A stretch of 64,000 nt of DNA from Gammaproteobacteria bacterium (ex Lamellibrachia satsuma) (GTDB taxonomy: Bacteria; Pseudomonadota; Gammaproteobacteria; Chromatiales; Chromatiaceae). The stretch is taken from NCBI GenBank assembly GCA_019623805.1, contig CP053680.1, positions 124,001 through 188,000 of the forward strand. The letters run 5' to 3'. This document shows positions 55,995-64,000 of this stretch, in pieces; position 1 is the first letter of the stretch, and each line of letters starts with the position of its first letter. Position numbers and translations under genes: made by a program. The notes beneath the pieces were generated by a model, which was not told the origin of the DNA, searched no databases, and saw only the letters and a program-made list of their open reading frames with translations.

Positions 55995-56789
55995 TCATCT
56001 GCTGAGGAAATAGGTAAAGATCATATCTGCCATTACAATCAGTGCAATTGACATCACAACCGACCGCGTCGTAGCTTTTCCCAAACCCTCTGCACCACCG
56101 CTGACGGAAAAGCCATTGCTGCATGCCACCAGTGCGATCAACACACCAAATATCAGACTTTTATACAATCCCTGCATCACATCATAGACGACCAAAACAT
56201 CAAAGCAGCGATCAATAAAAGTCCCTAAACTGAGTTCCAACACGATACCGGTATAGACCCCTCCGCCAATCAGTGCAGCAGAGTCCGCCATAATGGTGAG
56301 TATCGGCATCATCACTAGCATGGAAAAAATGATCGGTGCGACCAGATGTCGGACCGGTTCAATTCCCATCACCCGCAGTGCATCAACTTCCTGTGACATC
56401 TGCATGGAGCCGATCCTGGCTGCAATGGCAGAACCAGAACGCCCAGCAACCACAATCGCCGTAATCAACACTCCAAATTCCCGCGTTACTGAATATGCAA
56501 TTCCTGGAACGACTTGAGATTCTGCATCAAACTCCTGCAAAGTTACTATGCCCTGTATCGCCATCATTACCCCATTGGAGAAAGAGAGCAGAATAACCAC
56601 CGGGATCGCCAGGACACCAATTTTCATCATCTCTGAAAATATATTACGCAACCGCACCGGTTGCTTGACGAAGCGCCCGACAAGCAGCCAATAGAAGCTC
56701 TCAACCAGAAGCGAAAAGTGGTAACCAACCTCTTCAATCGCATCAATGGTTTTTTCCCCAATCCTCTCTATAAATTTTCGGGTATTCAT
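55995..56789 (-). CDS. mlaE: Lipid-transport ABC permease, MlaE family
   Basis: 264 residues with five to six membrane helices and the MlaE features: MKIGVLAIPVVILLSFSNGVMMAIQ, REFGVLITAIVVAGRSGSAIAARIGSM (the coupling EQ-loop region) and EVDALRVMGIEPVRHLVAPI. It forms the inner-membrane core of the transporter. It has no fused STAS domain; a separate STAS protein is encoded 9 bp upstream. Confidence 0.92.
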   Translation of the reverse strand: MNTRKFIERIGEKTIDAIEEVGYHFSLLVESFYWLLVGRFVKQPVRLRNIFSEMMKIGVLAIPVVILLSFSNGVMMAIQGIVTLQEFDAESQVVPGIAYSVTREFGVLITAIVVAGRSGSAIAARIGSMQMSQEVDALRVMGIEPVRHLVAPIIFSMLVMMPILTIMADSAALIGGGVYTGIVLELSLGTFIDRCFDVLVVYDVMQGLYKSLIFGVLIALVACSNGFSVSGGAEGLGKATTRSVVMSIALIVMADMIFTYFLSR

Positions 56790-56798
56790 TTAAGGATT

Positions 56799-57131
56799 TT
56801 ACGATCCATCCTGAAGTAGCGTCTCAATTGAAGTATAGATGGGAAATACCTGATCAAGCCGGGCCAGTTTCAAGACATTCAAAGCATTGTCACTGACGCC
56901 CACCAAGGCAAAATTGAGATTTTTGCTACGGGAGACTTGATAGCCCTCCACCAGGCTGGCCACCCCTGAACTGTCAATATAGCTGACCCCAGAGAGGTCA
57001 ACCAGTAAATGACGTTGCTTTTGCAGGCAATCCAGTATCACTCTTCGTGCTTCTGGTGAGCAGCTAAGGTCAACTTCCCCTTCCAGGCGCACCACCAAAT
57101 AGTCGTTTTTTTCCTCTATTAGATAAGTCAT
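56799..57131 (-). CDS. STAS-domain protein (anti-anti-sigma type, MlaB position)
   Basis: 110 residues. VDLSGVSYIDSSGVASLVEGYQ near residues 44-65 is the STAS phosphorylation loop, with the DSSG serine of SpoIIAA/RsbV-type antagonists. In Mla transporters MlaB is a STAS protein bound to MlaF. Here it also follows an anti-sigma-type kinase and a PP2C phosphatase, the other two members of a partner-switching system, so its binding to MlaF could depend on phosphorylation. Confidence 0.88.
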   Translation of the reverse strand: MTYLIEEKNDYLVVRLEGEVDLSCSPEARRVILDCLQKQRHLLVDLSGVSYIDSSGVASLVEGYQVSRSKNLNFALVGVSDNALNVLKLARLDQVFPIYTSIETLLQDGS

Positions 57132-57142
57132 TCTCTTTACCG

Positions 57143-57556
57143 CTAGAAATATTTGACCATCTCCAGGGTGTTACCCATGGTTTCAGCTTCGATAAACGCC
57201 ACTTTATCCATAACCTCCTGAATAAAATGCAGCCCCAATCCGCCTGGTCTGATTTGATCCCACTCTCTGGGCTTGAATTTTGAGGTATCTACCTGATTGG
57301 CATCATCGCGCAACTGGAATATCAGAGCCTCATCAGTTTTCAGGATTATAAGATGGATCTCTCTGTCCGATTTAAAATGATAGGCATGTTTAATTATATT
57401 TGAACACGCCTCATCCACCGCAAGTACCAGTTCCTGTTGCTCTTTGCTGGAAAACCCGGCAGATGCAACTACCTCCTTTACCCGTTGACGTAACACCTTC
57501 AACTGGTTTGGTTCAGAAAGTACCCGGATATCCACCACTGTTTCAGAAGCATCCAT
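57143..57556 (-). CDS. Anti-sigma-type serine kinase (HATPase, RsbW-like)
   Basis: 137 residues. The GHKL ATP-binding motifs are LAVDEACSNIIKHAYHF (N-box, near residues 47-63) and GGLGLHFIQEVMDKV (G-box, near 113-127). The protein is the size of RsbW/SpoIIAB. These kinases phosphorylate their STAS partner and may bind a sigma factor; none is encoded nearby. It is 11 bp from the STAS gene and 7 bp from the phosphatase gene. Confidence 0.88.
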   Translation of the reverse strand: MDASETVVDIRVLSEPNQLKVLRQRVKEVVASAGFSSKEQQELVLAVDEACSNIIKHAYHFKSDREIHLIILKTDEALIFQLRDDANQVDTSKFKPREWDQIRPGGLGLHFIQEVMDKVAFIEAETMGNTLEMVKYF

Positions 57557-57563
57557 TACAGCA

Positions 57564-59252
57564 TTAACCCTTCAGTAGAAGGATAGTCATATCATCGTCC
57601 ACCCTGCCTCCACTGGAGCGGATATCTGTAACAATATGCAGCAAGCGCATTGCAGGTGGTATATCTGAATAGCGGGAAAATAGCTGAAGTAACCCCTCTC
57701 GTTCCAGCCTCTGTTCTCCATTGACCTTCGCCTCCAATAATCCATCTGTATAGAGATAAAGATGCATATTGGAGGTCAAGCGTAACTCATCGAGTGGAAA
57801 TCTGGTCTCTGGAATGACACCCAGAGGAGGTGCCATCGCGGGGTATTCAGAATCAAACGTACTCCCCCGCATCAGAATTGCAGGGAGATGGCCGGCATTC
57901 GCGATTTTTACCACACGTGATACAGGATCAAAAATCCCGGCCAGCATGGTGACAAACATACCGTGAATGGAAGTCTCAAGAATCTCCCTGTTAAGCATGG
58001 CCAGTAACTTTGAAGGGTCATGAATACTCTTACCCAGACAGTGAAACAGGCTGCTTGCTTTTGCCATAAGCAGAGCTGCATTCATTCCTTTTCCAGAGAC
58101 ATCAGCTATACAAAAAGCCACCTTTCCATTGCGAAGCTTGTAAAAGTCATAGAAATCTCCTGAAACTACTTTTGCAGAGACATTGAGGCCAGCAACTCCC
58201 TCCAACTGATCCGATTCACCTGGCAACAGGCTGCGCTGAACTTCCCTGGCCAAATCGAGTTCCTTGTTCAGTTCAGAAGCAATCTTGTCTCGTTCCTTAA
58301 GCGTGTGTTCCAGGTGCCAATTCATCTGTTGGAAACTCAGGTTCTCTTCAACCAAGTGCAAATTTGCTTCCCCGATCAAATCCTCATAATCAACCTGTTC
58401 ACCTAGATCAAATCTAAAAGCACCGGCAGCTTCATTCATACCCTCAGCTACCTGCGCCATGAGCTCATTGCTCTGTTCTGAAGAGATTCCGTAGTAATCC
58501 AACAGGAGTGAACGGCTCTGTTTTACTGCCTCTCTCCTGTTATCAGATGTAAATACAGCAGACATCCAGTCCGCACACCGGGCCAGTTTACAGAGCTCCA
58601 CCGATGACTTATCAATTTCAGCTGGAGTTCCCCGGTGATGGTAGCCCATTGCAATCGTGAAATCTTCAGGCAATGACCAGGCTTGAGCAAGCTGGAGGCC
58701 CACCCGATCATGGGTGGTGTTAAACAGCTGTTGTTCCAGGTCATATCGGGTTTCAGGGGTTAACTCGGACAAACGACTCCATTCATTCGTTAACTTCGGG
58801 TTCAGATAGAACATAACCAGCAACCCAAAGTCCTGCAGCAATCCAACGGTAAATCCTGCCTCTTTGTCTTGAGCCGCTTCTGCTGCCAAAATACGGGCGC
58901 ATACCCCACGCCGCAGAGCCGCCTCCCAGAACTCAGCCACAGGAAATGCAGGTAATTGATCAGGTTTCAGCGTCGCCTTCATGGCAATGCACAGGGCAAT
59001 ATTTCTGAGCACTCTATGCCCAATGAGCGTCACTGCCCTGGCAATAGAGGTCACTTCCCCTGAAAAGCCAAAGTAAGCAGTATTTGAAAGGCGCAGAAGT
59101 TCTGCAGAAAGCGATGGAACCTGAGTAACCAGTTCACTAATGCGTGTTGCATCCATCTCGTTCCGGGCACAAGCATGGACGACAGCCAGTACACCCTGAG
59201 GCGGCATGGGGAGTTCCGTTATGTCTAAACCATCCAGGGATATCAGATCCAA
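57564..59252 (-). CDS. HDOD-domain protein fused to PP2C (SpoIIE/RsbU) phosphatase
   Basis: 562 residues. Residues about 15-210 are an HDOD domain (LSAELLRLSNTAYFGFSGEV and the degenerate HD sites). A coiled coil (about 300-345) links it to a PP2C domain with VVSGDFYDFYKL, FCIADVSGKGMNAALLMAK, LYTDGLLEAKV and RVDDDMTILLLKG, all the metal-binding aspartates being present. It should dephosphorylate the STAS protein in response to a signal read by HDOD. It is the first gene of the operon. Confidence 0.9.
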   Translation of the reverse strand: MDLISLDGLDITELPMPPQGVLAVVHACARNEMDATRISELVTQVPSLSAELLRLSNTAYFGFSGEVTSIARAVTLIGHRVLRNIALCIAMKATLKPDQLPAFPVAEFWEAALRRGVCARILAAEAAQDKEAGFTVGLLQDFGLLVMFYLNPKLTNEWSRLSELTPETRYDLEQQLFNTTHDRVGLQLAQAWSLPEDFTIAMGYHHRGTPAEIDKSSVELCKLARCADWMSAVFTSDNRREAVKQSRSLLLDYYGISSEQSNELMAQVAEGMNEAAGAFRFDLGEQVDYEDLIGEANLHLVEENLSFQQMNWHLEHTLKERDKIASELNKELDLAREVQRSLLPGESDQLEGVAGLNVSAKVVSGDFYDFYKLRNGKVAFCIADVSGKGMNAALLMAKASSLFHCLGKSIHDPSKLLAMLNREILETSIHGMFVTMLAGIFDPVSRVVKIANAGHLPAILMRGSTFDSEYPAMAPPLGVIPETRFPLDELRLTSNMHLYLYTDGLLEAKVNGEQRLEREGLLQLFSRYSDIPPAMRLLHIVTDIRSSGGRVDDDMTILLLKG

Positions 59253-59646
59253 TACAGAGCCCTTTCAATTTGTCAGAACATTAGTTCCCAGGAAACGATC
59301 TCAACCTGCACTCGCATATTTAGTTCCAATAGGTCGCAAGTACTTCCAACGAAAAAAAGTCAGTTCCCGCAAGAACAGGCATGTGCGCGCGGATATAGGC
59401 GGTCCAATCAGAATCCGGTTTTCGGCAGCAAGACTCTCATTCCGTAAAAGGAGTTCCTGATCCACCGCCCCGGTGATATAAGCCAATATGCACGCGCAAC
59501 CCATGGTAATCCCCACTGGCAACTAGAATTATTCCAGTCAATTGTATGCCTCATTCGAGGCAATACACAAAGGCATTGTGACGTGTTCAACAGATGTTAG
59601 GATGTTGATATCTCAATACGACTGTTTTTTTACCAAACGGGCTTAC
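59253..59646. promoter_or_regulatory. 394-bp divergent intergenic region
   Basis: Separates the leftward HDOD-PP2C operon from the rightward TIR gene. It must hold promoters for both. I see no strong -10/-35 pair, operator or conserved RNA. An in-frame TTG at 59542 and ATG at 59602 could extend the TIR protein into it, but the ATG at 59647 looks more natural. Confidence 0.4.
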
Positions 59647-61266
59647 ATGAAAGATAAGGAGACACCCCACCCTGAGGGGGAGATCGACCATAGCGCTCTC
59701 CCGACGTGGGAGGACGTCCAGCGCGAAGGCCTGAAAGGCCATGCCGACACGCATATCGAGCTTGTCCGCGATGGCAACTCTGTTCTCCCTGTTGTCTTCC
59801 TGCAGCGCCCGCTAGATTTCTCGGCTCCCATCGACGAGTCAACCCCATGCACCGTGATTGTGGACATCGTCTCGGTACTAAACCTGACAGAAATCTTCGG
59901 CTGCGTCATCCCCGTGCTCTGGGACGACGAAGAGGCGCGGTGGGAAACGATCTTCCTGAGCCTGTTTCCGATCAACGAACACAAGGCGGTCGATCCGGCA
60001 TCGCGCGCGCAAGCAGAGCAGTCACGCGAGATCCTATGTAGTTTTGGCGAGAAGAGCCGTACCTGCGGACTCGTCGTATTCGACAGGAATGGGCACGTGG
60101 TTCTCGCCCGGCGCGTACCAATAGGGCGGGAGCAGCGCGAACGAATTTCCGAGATCAACGAGGTTGTCTCTTTCCTGAGCGACTACAACCTTACGCACGA
60201 TGGTCCGAGGCTTCGAGCGGCCGAGGACACCTATCGGGAGATCTTCTGCTACGCGATCAAGTTTCCTATTCCGAGCATCATTCCGTCTAACCGATCGCTG
60301 CTGTTCAGCGGGGCAAGTATTCGTGCGCTGTGCGTCGACAACGGCCGCCTGATCGACCGAAAGAGCCCCGCCTCTCTTAAGGAGACCGAGCCTCGTCACG
60401 ACCTCTTCATATCCTACTGTCATCTCGATGCCGACGCTGCACATCGCATAGCATCCTGGATAAGGCAGACCTGGCCGGACACGAGGCTCTCCATCTCGGA
60501 TCCGGACGACGTCCAGCACGCGGAGGAGGATGCGAACTACTTCTTCAAGGATGCGCGTCATTCGAAAGCACTGCTCTACATCGCAACACCAAACAGCATC
60601 GGCCGACCCGTCGTCAGCCAGGAGATCGGAACCAATGCGCATAAACCCATCGTCACGGTCGCACTCGGCGATCATACGGCGGCACGTCTCGCTGAGTACC
60701 TCGACACAAACCCGTCTCTAAGCCTTGATCGCGAATGGACGGTGGAACTTGATAGGGTGGAGAGCTGGCGACAGTGCGCACGACTTCTGGCGCAGGCCAT
60801 GGAGATGAATCCAACGGCGTGGATCACTCCGCCCAAGATTACTGTGCCGCCCGAGGACATCGAGGGCCGCAAGGCCGCCCAGCAAGCCTACAGTATAGAT
60901 GACTGGGAGCGCACCAAATCGCGACGGAATGAGCAGACCGAAGAGGAAGCCGAGCACATCGTAGACGACTTCCTGAACTTGCTGCTCGAGCAGGACAGGG
61001 TCCTGGCGCCTGCCCTGCAAACACCAAGCCCGCGCTCCAAGCTCATCCTGCTTCTGGAAACCCTGGGCGAACCCCAACTCTGGCTTCAAATCCCAGACCT
61101 GGTGCCGGCGCTGGTCGATGACGAACTGATCAGCCACCTTAAGAAGAAACTCGCCCTAAGGCGGCTCAACGAGGAAGAGGAAGCCGCTCTTCTGCTCGAG
61201 CAGATTCTGTCCGCTGTTCGTGCACAAATCCAGCTCTGGGATCACCGCTTGAATCGGAGCTTTTAA
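59647..61266 (+). CDS. TIR-domain protein with large N-terminal region and helical C-terminal domain
   Basis: 539 residues. The N-terminal 240 residues are unrecognised. Residues about 248-375 form a TIR fold: RHDLFISYCHLDADAAHRIA (strand A), TRLSISDPDDVQHAEEDANY (strand B and BB loop) and IGRPVVSQEIGTNAHKPIV, whose glutamate is in the position of the NADase residue. The C-terminus (about 440-530) contains SPRSKLILLLETLGEP and IPDLVPALVDDELI and is clearly related to the small protein encoded next. Bacterial TIR proteins often cleave NAD+ in phage defence; that role is inferred. Confidence 0.8.
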   Translation: MKDKETPHPEGEIDHSALPTWEDVQREGLKGHADTHIELVRDGNSVLPVVFLQRPLDFSAPIDESTPCTVIVDIVSVLNLTEIFGCVIPVLWDDEEARWETIFLSLFPINEHKAVDPASRAQAEQSREILCSFGEKSRTCGLVVFDRNGHVVLARRVPIGREQRERISEINEVVSFLSDYNLTHDGPRLRAAEDTYREIFCYAIKFPIPSIIPSNRSLLFSGASIRALCVDNGRLIDRKSPASLKETEPRHDLFISYCHLDADAAHRIASWIRQTWPDTRLSISDPDDVQHAEEDANYFFKDARHSKALLYIATPNSIGRPVVSQEIGTNAHKPIVTVALGDHTAARLAEYLDTNPSLSLDREWTVELDRVESWRQCARLLAQAMEMNPTAWITPPKITVPPEDIEGRKAAQQAYSIDDWERTKSRRNEQTEEEAEHIVDDFLNLLLEQDRVLAPALQTPSPRSKLILLLETLGEPQLWLQIPDLVPALVDDELISHLKKKLALRRLNEEEEAALLLEQILSAVRAQIQLWDHRLNRSF

Positions 61267-61310
61267 TCCAGGTAGACTCTGGACGGACGTCCAAACTTGA
61301 GGGAAGCGTG

Positions 61311-61637
61311 ATGATACAAACCGTGGAAGAGGCGAACCAAATTCTGGACCAGCTCATGGACATCGCGTCTACACCGACGAACTTCGTGGGAACCCACGAG
61401 GTTAAAAAAGAGTCGCTTCGCCGCCTCAGTCCGCAATCGAAGCTCATCAATCTGCTCCAGCTGGCCCAGAAAGACAAGTGGATCGACATCATGTCGATGG
61501 TGCCGGCAATCGTCGACCAGACGCTTCTTGAGTGGATTGACAAGAACGCGGAACTCGCCCGCGCCAATGACGACGATGCAGCCGTAAAGAGGTTCCAACG
61601 CATGAGCCAGCTCGCGAAGGGGATGATGGAGCCCTGA
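61311..61637 (+). CDS. Small protein related to the C-terminal domain of the TIR protein
   Basis: 108 residues from the ATG at 61311 (a GTG is the codon before it), with GAGGGAA upstream. EEANQILDQLMDIA, SPQSKLINLLQLAQKDKW and SMVPAIVDQTLLEWIDKN align with EEAEHIVDDFLNLL, SPRSKLILLLETLGEPQLW and PDLVPALVDDELISHLKKK of the upstream protein, so the two share a helical domain. It has no other domain. It could be a dimerisation partner, immunity protein or regulator for the TIR protein. The genes are 44 bp apart on the same strand. Confidence 0.72.
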   Translation: MIQTVEEANQILDQLMDIASTPTNFVGTHEVKKESLRRLSPQSKLINLLQLAQKDKWIDIMSMVPAIVDQTLLEWIDKNAELARANDDDAAVKRFQRMSQLAKGMMEP

Positions 61638-61706
61638 GCGATAGCGGGTGTGGCTCGTGAAAAAGGTCGAGAATTTCAAGCAGTACGAATTACCGGGAAG
61701 GACAAC

Positions 61707-61958
61707 TCAGTCTTCAGACTCATCATTGTATTGGTTGTGTTCAGTTGGTGGCCGACTATTGGATATGGCTTCCAAATCTTCGTCGGTCAGCTCTTCGACA
61801 CGCAACGCACGGCGGCTGTCTCGATGCATCACCTGGAAGATTTCATAGGGGATCATCACAGCGTGCGGTATACCTTGCCGTTTGATCATGATTGGCTCCG
61901 CCACCTCATGTTGTGACAGGAAATCCGACACTGAGTTTGCATTGATTTCCATCATCAT
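61707..61958 (-). CDS. Phd/YefM-type antitoxin, apparently solitary
   Basis: 83 residues from the first of three successive ATG codons (61956-61958), with AGAAGG upstream. INANSVSDFLSQHEVAEPIMIKR and HAVMIPYEIFQVM match the N-terminal DNA-binding fold of Phd/YefM antitoxins (beginning I-x-x-S-x-x-R/D-F). The C-terminal tail is acidic (EELTDEDLEAIS). I find no RelE/Doc toxin frame on either side, so it may be an orphan regulator. Confidence 0.65.
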   Translation of the reverse strand: MMMEINANSVSDFLSQHEVAEPIMIKRQGIPHAVMIPYEIFQVMHRDSRRALRVEELTDEDLEAISNSRPPTEHNQYNDESED

Positions 61959-62008
61959 GCCTTCTAACCTCACACCGATTGCCGGTCCTGATCCTCATCC
62001 AGCCTGCG

Positions 62009-64000
62009 TCAGGCCCCGCCGCTATCCTGTGCCAACCTTTCGATTTCAGCCCCGTCCAGCACCTGTTCATCCGCCAACCTGTCGGCAATCCGTTTGATTA
62101 GCGGCTTCGAGCGACCCATTTCATCGAGCAGATCCGAGTAAAGATCCATGACTTTCCTGTCAATGTGCTGCTCGTGTTCCTGCGCAGCTTCCTGTGTAAG
62201 ATCGAAACGGAATACAATGTCTTTCAGCTCACCCAGTCCGGAGTACTTGCTGATGTAGTGCAGCATGCTTACGGCTTGAGACAGATCACTTTTCGAATCA
62301 TATTTGCCTGCCATATCCGATACATCGTTTGTGCCGAATATCACCTCCTCTGCGGCTCGTCCCGCAAGCAGGATCCGTATCTCGTGCAGGTAATCTTCAC
62401 TTGTCATGGACACGCGTTCATCGTCAAATGCCGCAGTATAGCCAATGCGTCCGTCACTTCGAGGTGCGATGGATACATAATTGATTTCTTTACCCTTGTT
62501 TTTACCCAGCAGCCGCATAACGACGTGACCGGCTTCGTGTACGGCCAGGCGCTGGATAGTTTTATTGTCAAACGGCTCGGATAACCCTTCGCTACGAGGG
62601 CGACGCATGATCTCTGCCAGCAGGTCATCCTGCCGAATAATATCCTTGCGCTTGCGAGCCCGCCGGGCAGCGCCGCGTACGAAAAATTCGACATCGGCAC
62701 CGGTCAGGCCGAATGATACCCGCGCCAGCGCATCGCAATTGACATCTGTGGCAAGTTTGCCGTCTGTTTTTAGTTCTTTCAGGTGGTAATTATAGATCCC
62801 AACCAGTGCCCGCACCGTCGGATAACCGACGTCCACTACCTGGTCGAGCCGCCCGGCCCGTCTGAGTGCCGGGTCAATATTGTCTGCATAATTAGTTGCA
62901 CCAATGACGATGATATCGCCACGACCCGAAAAACCGTCGAGTTGCTCCAGCAGATAATTGATGACCGTGGCCTGGTAGGTTAAGCCGTGACTGTCCAGAT
63001 TCTCACGATTGCCGATCGAATCAATCTCATCAATGAACAGGATCGACGGTGCAAAACGTCTGGCCTCTTCAAAGGACTCGCGGATCAGTGCCAAATGCTC
63101 ACCGAGACCACTGCCTGATTGCCATTTGGATGCACTGGCCGCAATAAATTTTATACCGCAGTCCTTTGCAATCGCCATGGCCAGTGTCGTCTTGCCGGTA
63201 CCGGGTGGACCTGCCAGCAGTATGCCTCGATCAACATCATTCCAGTCAATGTGATCGTCCAGTGCAAGCTGTATATCCCGTTTCATGTCGAGGGCGATTT
63301 CGAGCGCTGCGCCCAGGCCGTGCAGTTCTTCCAGCGAGGGGGCGTCCTCCGCATCCAACCGTGACAGGCGTGTCGTGACCCGTGCGTGAATGTAACCGGC
63401 CGCATCACTGGCACTATGCCCCAGGCGCAGTGGTGGTTGCATATCGGTAGGCAACACGAAATTGTGCCAGCGTCCATCATCCGCCGAATCCGATGGAAGT
63501 TGTTCTTCGAACAGCTCTTCGAAGGTCTGTTCGAAGTGCTGTGCAGAGGCCACGGGCAGAGACAAAGTAATATCGATCAGACGGTGGAACTCCAATGGCA
63601 CCTGGCTGAGGCGGTTGCAACCGATCAGCACCGGATTATCTGAGGTTTCGATACCATGCACCAACATCAGACTGTTTTCCACGTTCTGGGATTCATGAAA
63701 TGAAAGTACCAGTGGGGTACGCGCATCAAATGGCTTGCCGTGGCTGGTCTGCCAATTGCCGGACAACAGCGAGGGCATAAATACCGGTCGATTGAATTTG
63801 ACATGTTCCCCTATCAATTCAATCAGCAGGTGCTCCGCGTAAGGCAAAGAGGATTCGATTGCGATCACCGGGACAACGCGTTCGATATATTTTGCAAAGT
63901 GCTCGATGATGTCCACACCGGGTTTGATCCGCATGCGTTGCTGCCACTCGGTGTTATGGGTGAGCGCGGTACGAAACAGTACCTTGAGCCAGGTCTTGTA
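62009..64000 (-). CDS. FtsH-like AAA+ metalloprotease without visible membrane segment (partial)
   Basis: 663 codons are visible; the frame is open past the right edge, where the protein already reads like coding sequence (YKTWLKVLFRTALTHNTEW), so a start at 63934 is not the true one. The AAA+ module has LLAGPPGTGKTTLAMAIAK, SILFIDEIDSIGNR and ALRRAGRLDQVVDV. The M41 protease part has the HEAGH zinc motif (LAVHEAGHVVMRLLG) and NDVSDMAGKYDSKSDLSQA. About 230 N-terminal residues replace the membrane domain of FtsH and show no transmembrane helix. It is probably a soluble ATP-dependent protease. Confidence 0.85.
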   Translation of the reverse strand, partial: YKTWLKVLFRTALTHNTEWQQRMRIKPGVDIIEHFAKYIERVVPVIAIESSLPYAEHLLIELIGEHVKFNRPVFMPSLLSGNWQTSHGKPFDARTPLVLSFHESQNVENSLMLVHGIETSDNPVLIGCNRLSQVPLEFHRLIDITLSLPVASAQHFEQTFEELFEEQLPSDSADDGRWHNFVLPTDMQPPLRLGHSASDAAGYIHARVTTRLSRLDAEDAPSLEELHGLGAALEIALDMKRDIQLALDDHIDWNDVDRGILLAGPPGTGKTTLAMAIAKDCGIKFIAASASKWQSGSGLGEHLALIRESFEEARRFAPSILFIDEIDSIGNRENLDSHGLTYQATVINYLLEQLDGFSGRGDIIVIGATNYADNIDPALRRAGRLDQVVDVGYPTVRALVGIYNYHLKELKTDGKLATDVNCDALARVSFGLTGADVEFFVRGAARRARKRKDIIRQDDLLAEIMRRPRSEGLSEPFDNKTIQRLAVHEAGHVVMRLLGKNKGKEINYVSIAPRSDGRIGYTAAFDDERVSMTSEDYLHEIRILLAGRAAEEVIFGTNDVSDMAGKYDSKSDLSQAVSMLHYISKYSGLGELKDIVFRFDLTQEAAQEHEQHIDRKVMDLYSDLLDEMGRSKPLIKRIADRLADEQVLDGAEIERLAQDSGGA

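Noticed and set aside
61640..61706. A toxin gene paired with the Phd-type antitoxin
   Set aside because: No frame with RelE, Doc or similar motifs begins here or just upstream; the short open stretches are closed by stops.
62009..63934. Start of the FtsH-like protein at 63934
   Set aside because: The frame stays open with protein-like sequence to the window edge, so the gene is treated as partial.

Overview
The window looks like chromosomal DNA of a gammaproteobacterium. The main evidence is the syntenic block glyA-nrdR-ribD-ribE-ribBA-ribH-nusB with thiL-pgpA nearby, together with parE, xseB-ispA, an XrtA-type chain-length protein and an Mla-type lipid transport operon. Several families are common in sulfur-oxidising Chromatiales-like bacteria (TauE/SafE permease, SCO1, FolE2, PilJ-type sensor domains), but that placement is an inference. 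I see no rRNA, tRNA or CRISPR array.

Layout. 1-1.4 kb: start of a flavin-dependent halogenase (cut by the window edge) and a TauE/SafE permease. 1.6-10.4 kb: NYN-cold-shock protein, Nudix hydrolase, ppx, SCO1, a small exported protein, parE, xseB-ispA, folE2. 10.5-20.7 kb: retropepsin, pgpA, thiL, psiE, an IS1182-type element, then nusB-ribH-ribBA-ribE-ribD-nrdR-glyA. The insertion sequence sits exactly at the seam between psiE and nusB. 20.9-25.1 kb: a PilJ-like exported protein, a glycosyltransferase and a Wzz-type protein, with repeat-rich and decayed DNA between and beside them. 25.6-36 kb: DksA-like and unknown small proteins, then a co-directional set for ion and phosphate handling (two CNNM/CBS proteins, CBS protein, ArsB-like permease, CBS protein, UspA, Na/Pi cotransporter, 56-residue protein), interrupted by an IS701-type element.

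36-45 kb holds the most unusual block. A CofD-like protein faces a nearly overlapping run of genes: Nudix, PhoU-like, APH-type phosphotransferase, RimK-like ATP-grasp, HprK-like kinase, SixA-Nudix fusion, histidine phosphatase, PPP-type phosphatase, amphi-Trp protein. The CofD-like, ATP-grasp, HprK-like and amphi-Trp members match what I remember as the 'GAK system' in NCBI family names, whose function I believe is unknown. Here it carries extra phosphotransfer and phosphate-removing enzymes.

45-53.4 kb: glgC, a DUF2459 lipoprotein, an 867-residue coiled-coil SPOR protein, a membrane spermidine-synthase-like protein and an exported isoaspartyl methyltransferase. 53.5-59.3 kb: a second striking operon in which an HDOD-PP2C phosphatase, an anti-sigma-type kinase and a STAS protein precede MlaE, MlaF, MlaD and an auxiliary lipoprotein. 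This suggests phosphorylation-dependent control of inner-membrane lipid transport. 59.6-64 kb: a TIR-domain protein followed by a small protein homologous to its C-terminal domain, a lone Phd-type antitoxin and an FtsH-like AAA metalloprotease running off the right edge. This stretch has the character of a defence or accessory island.
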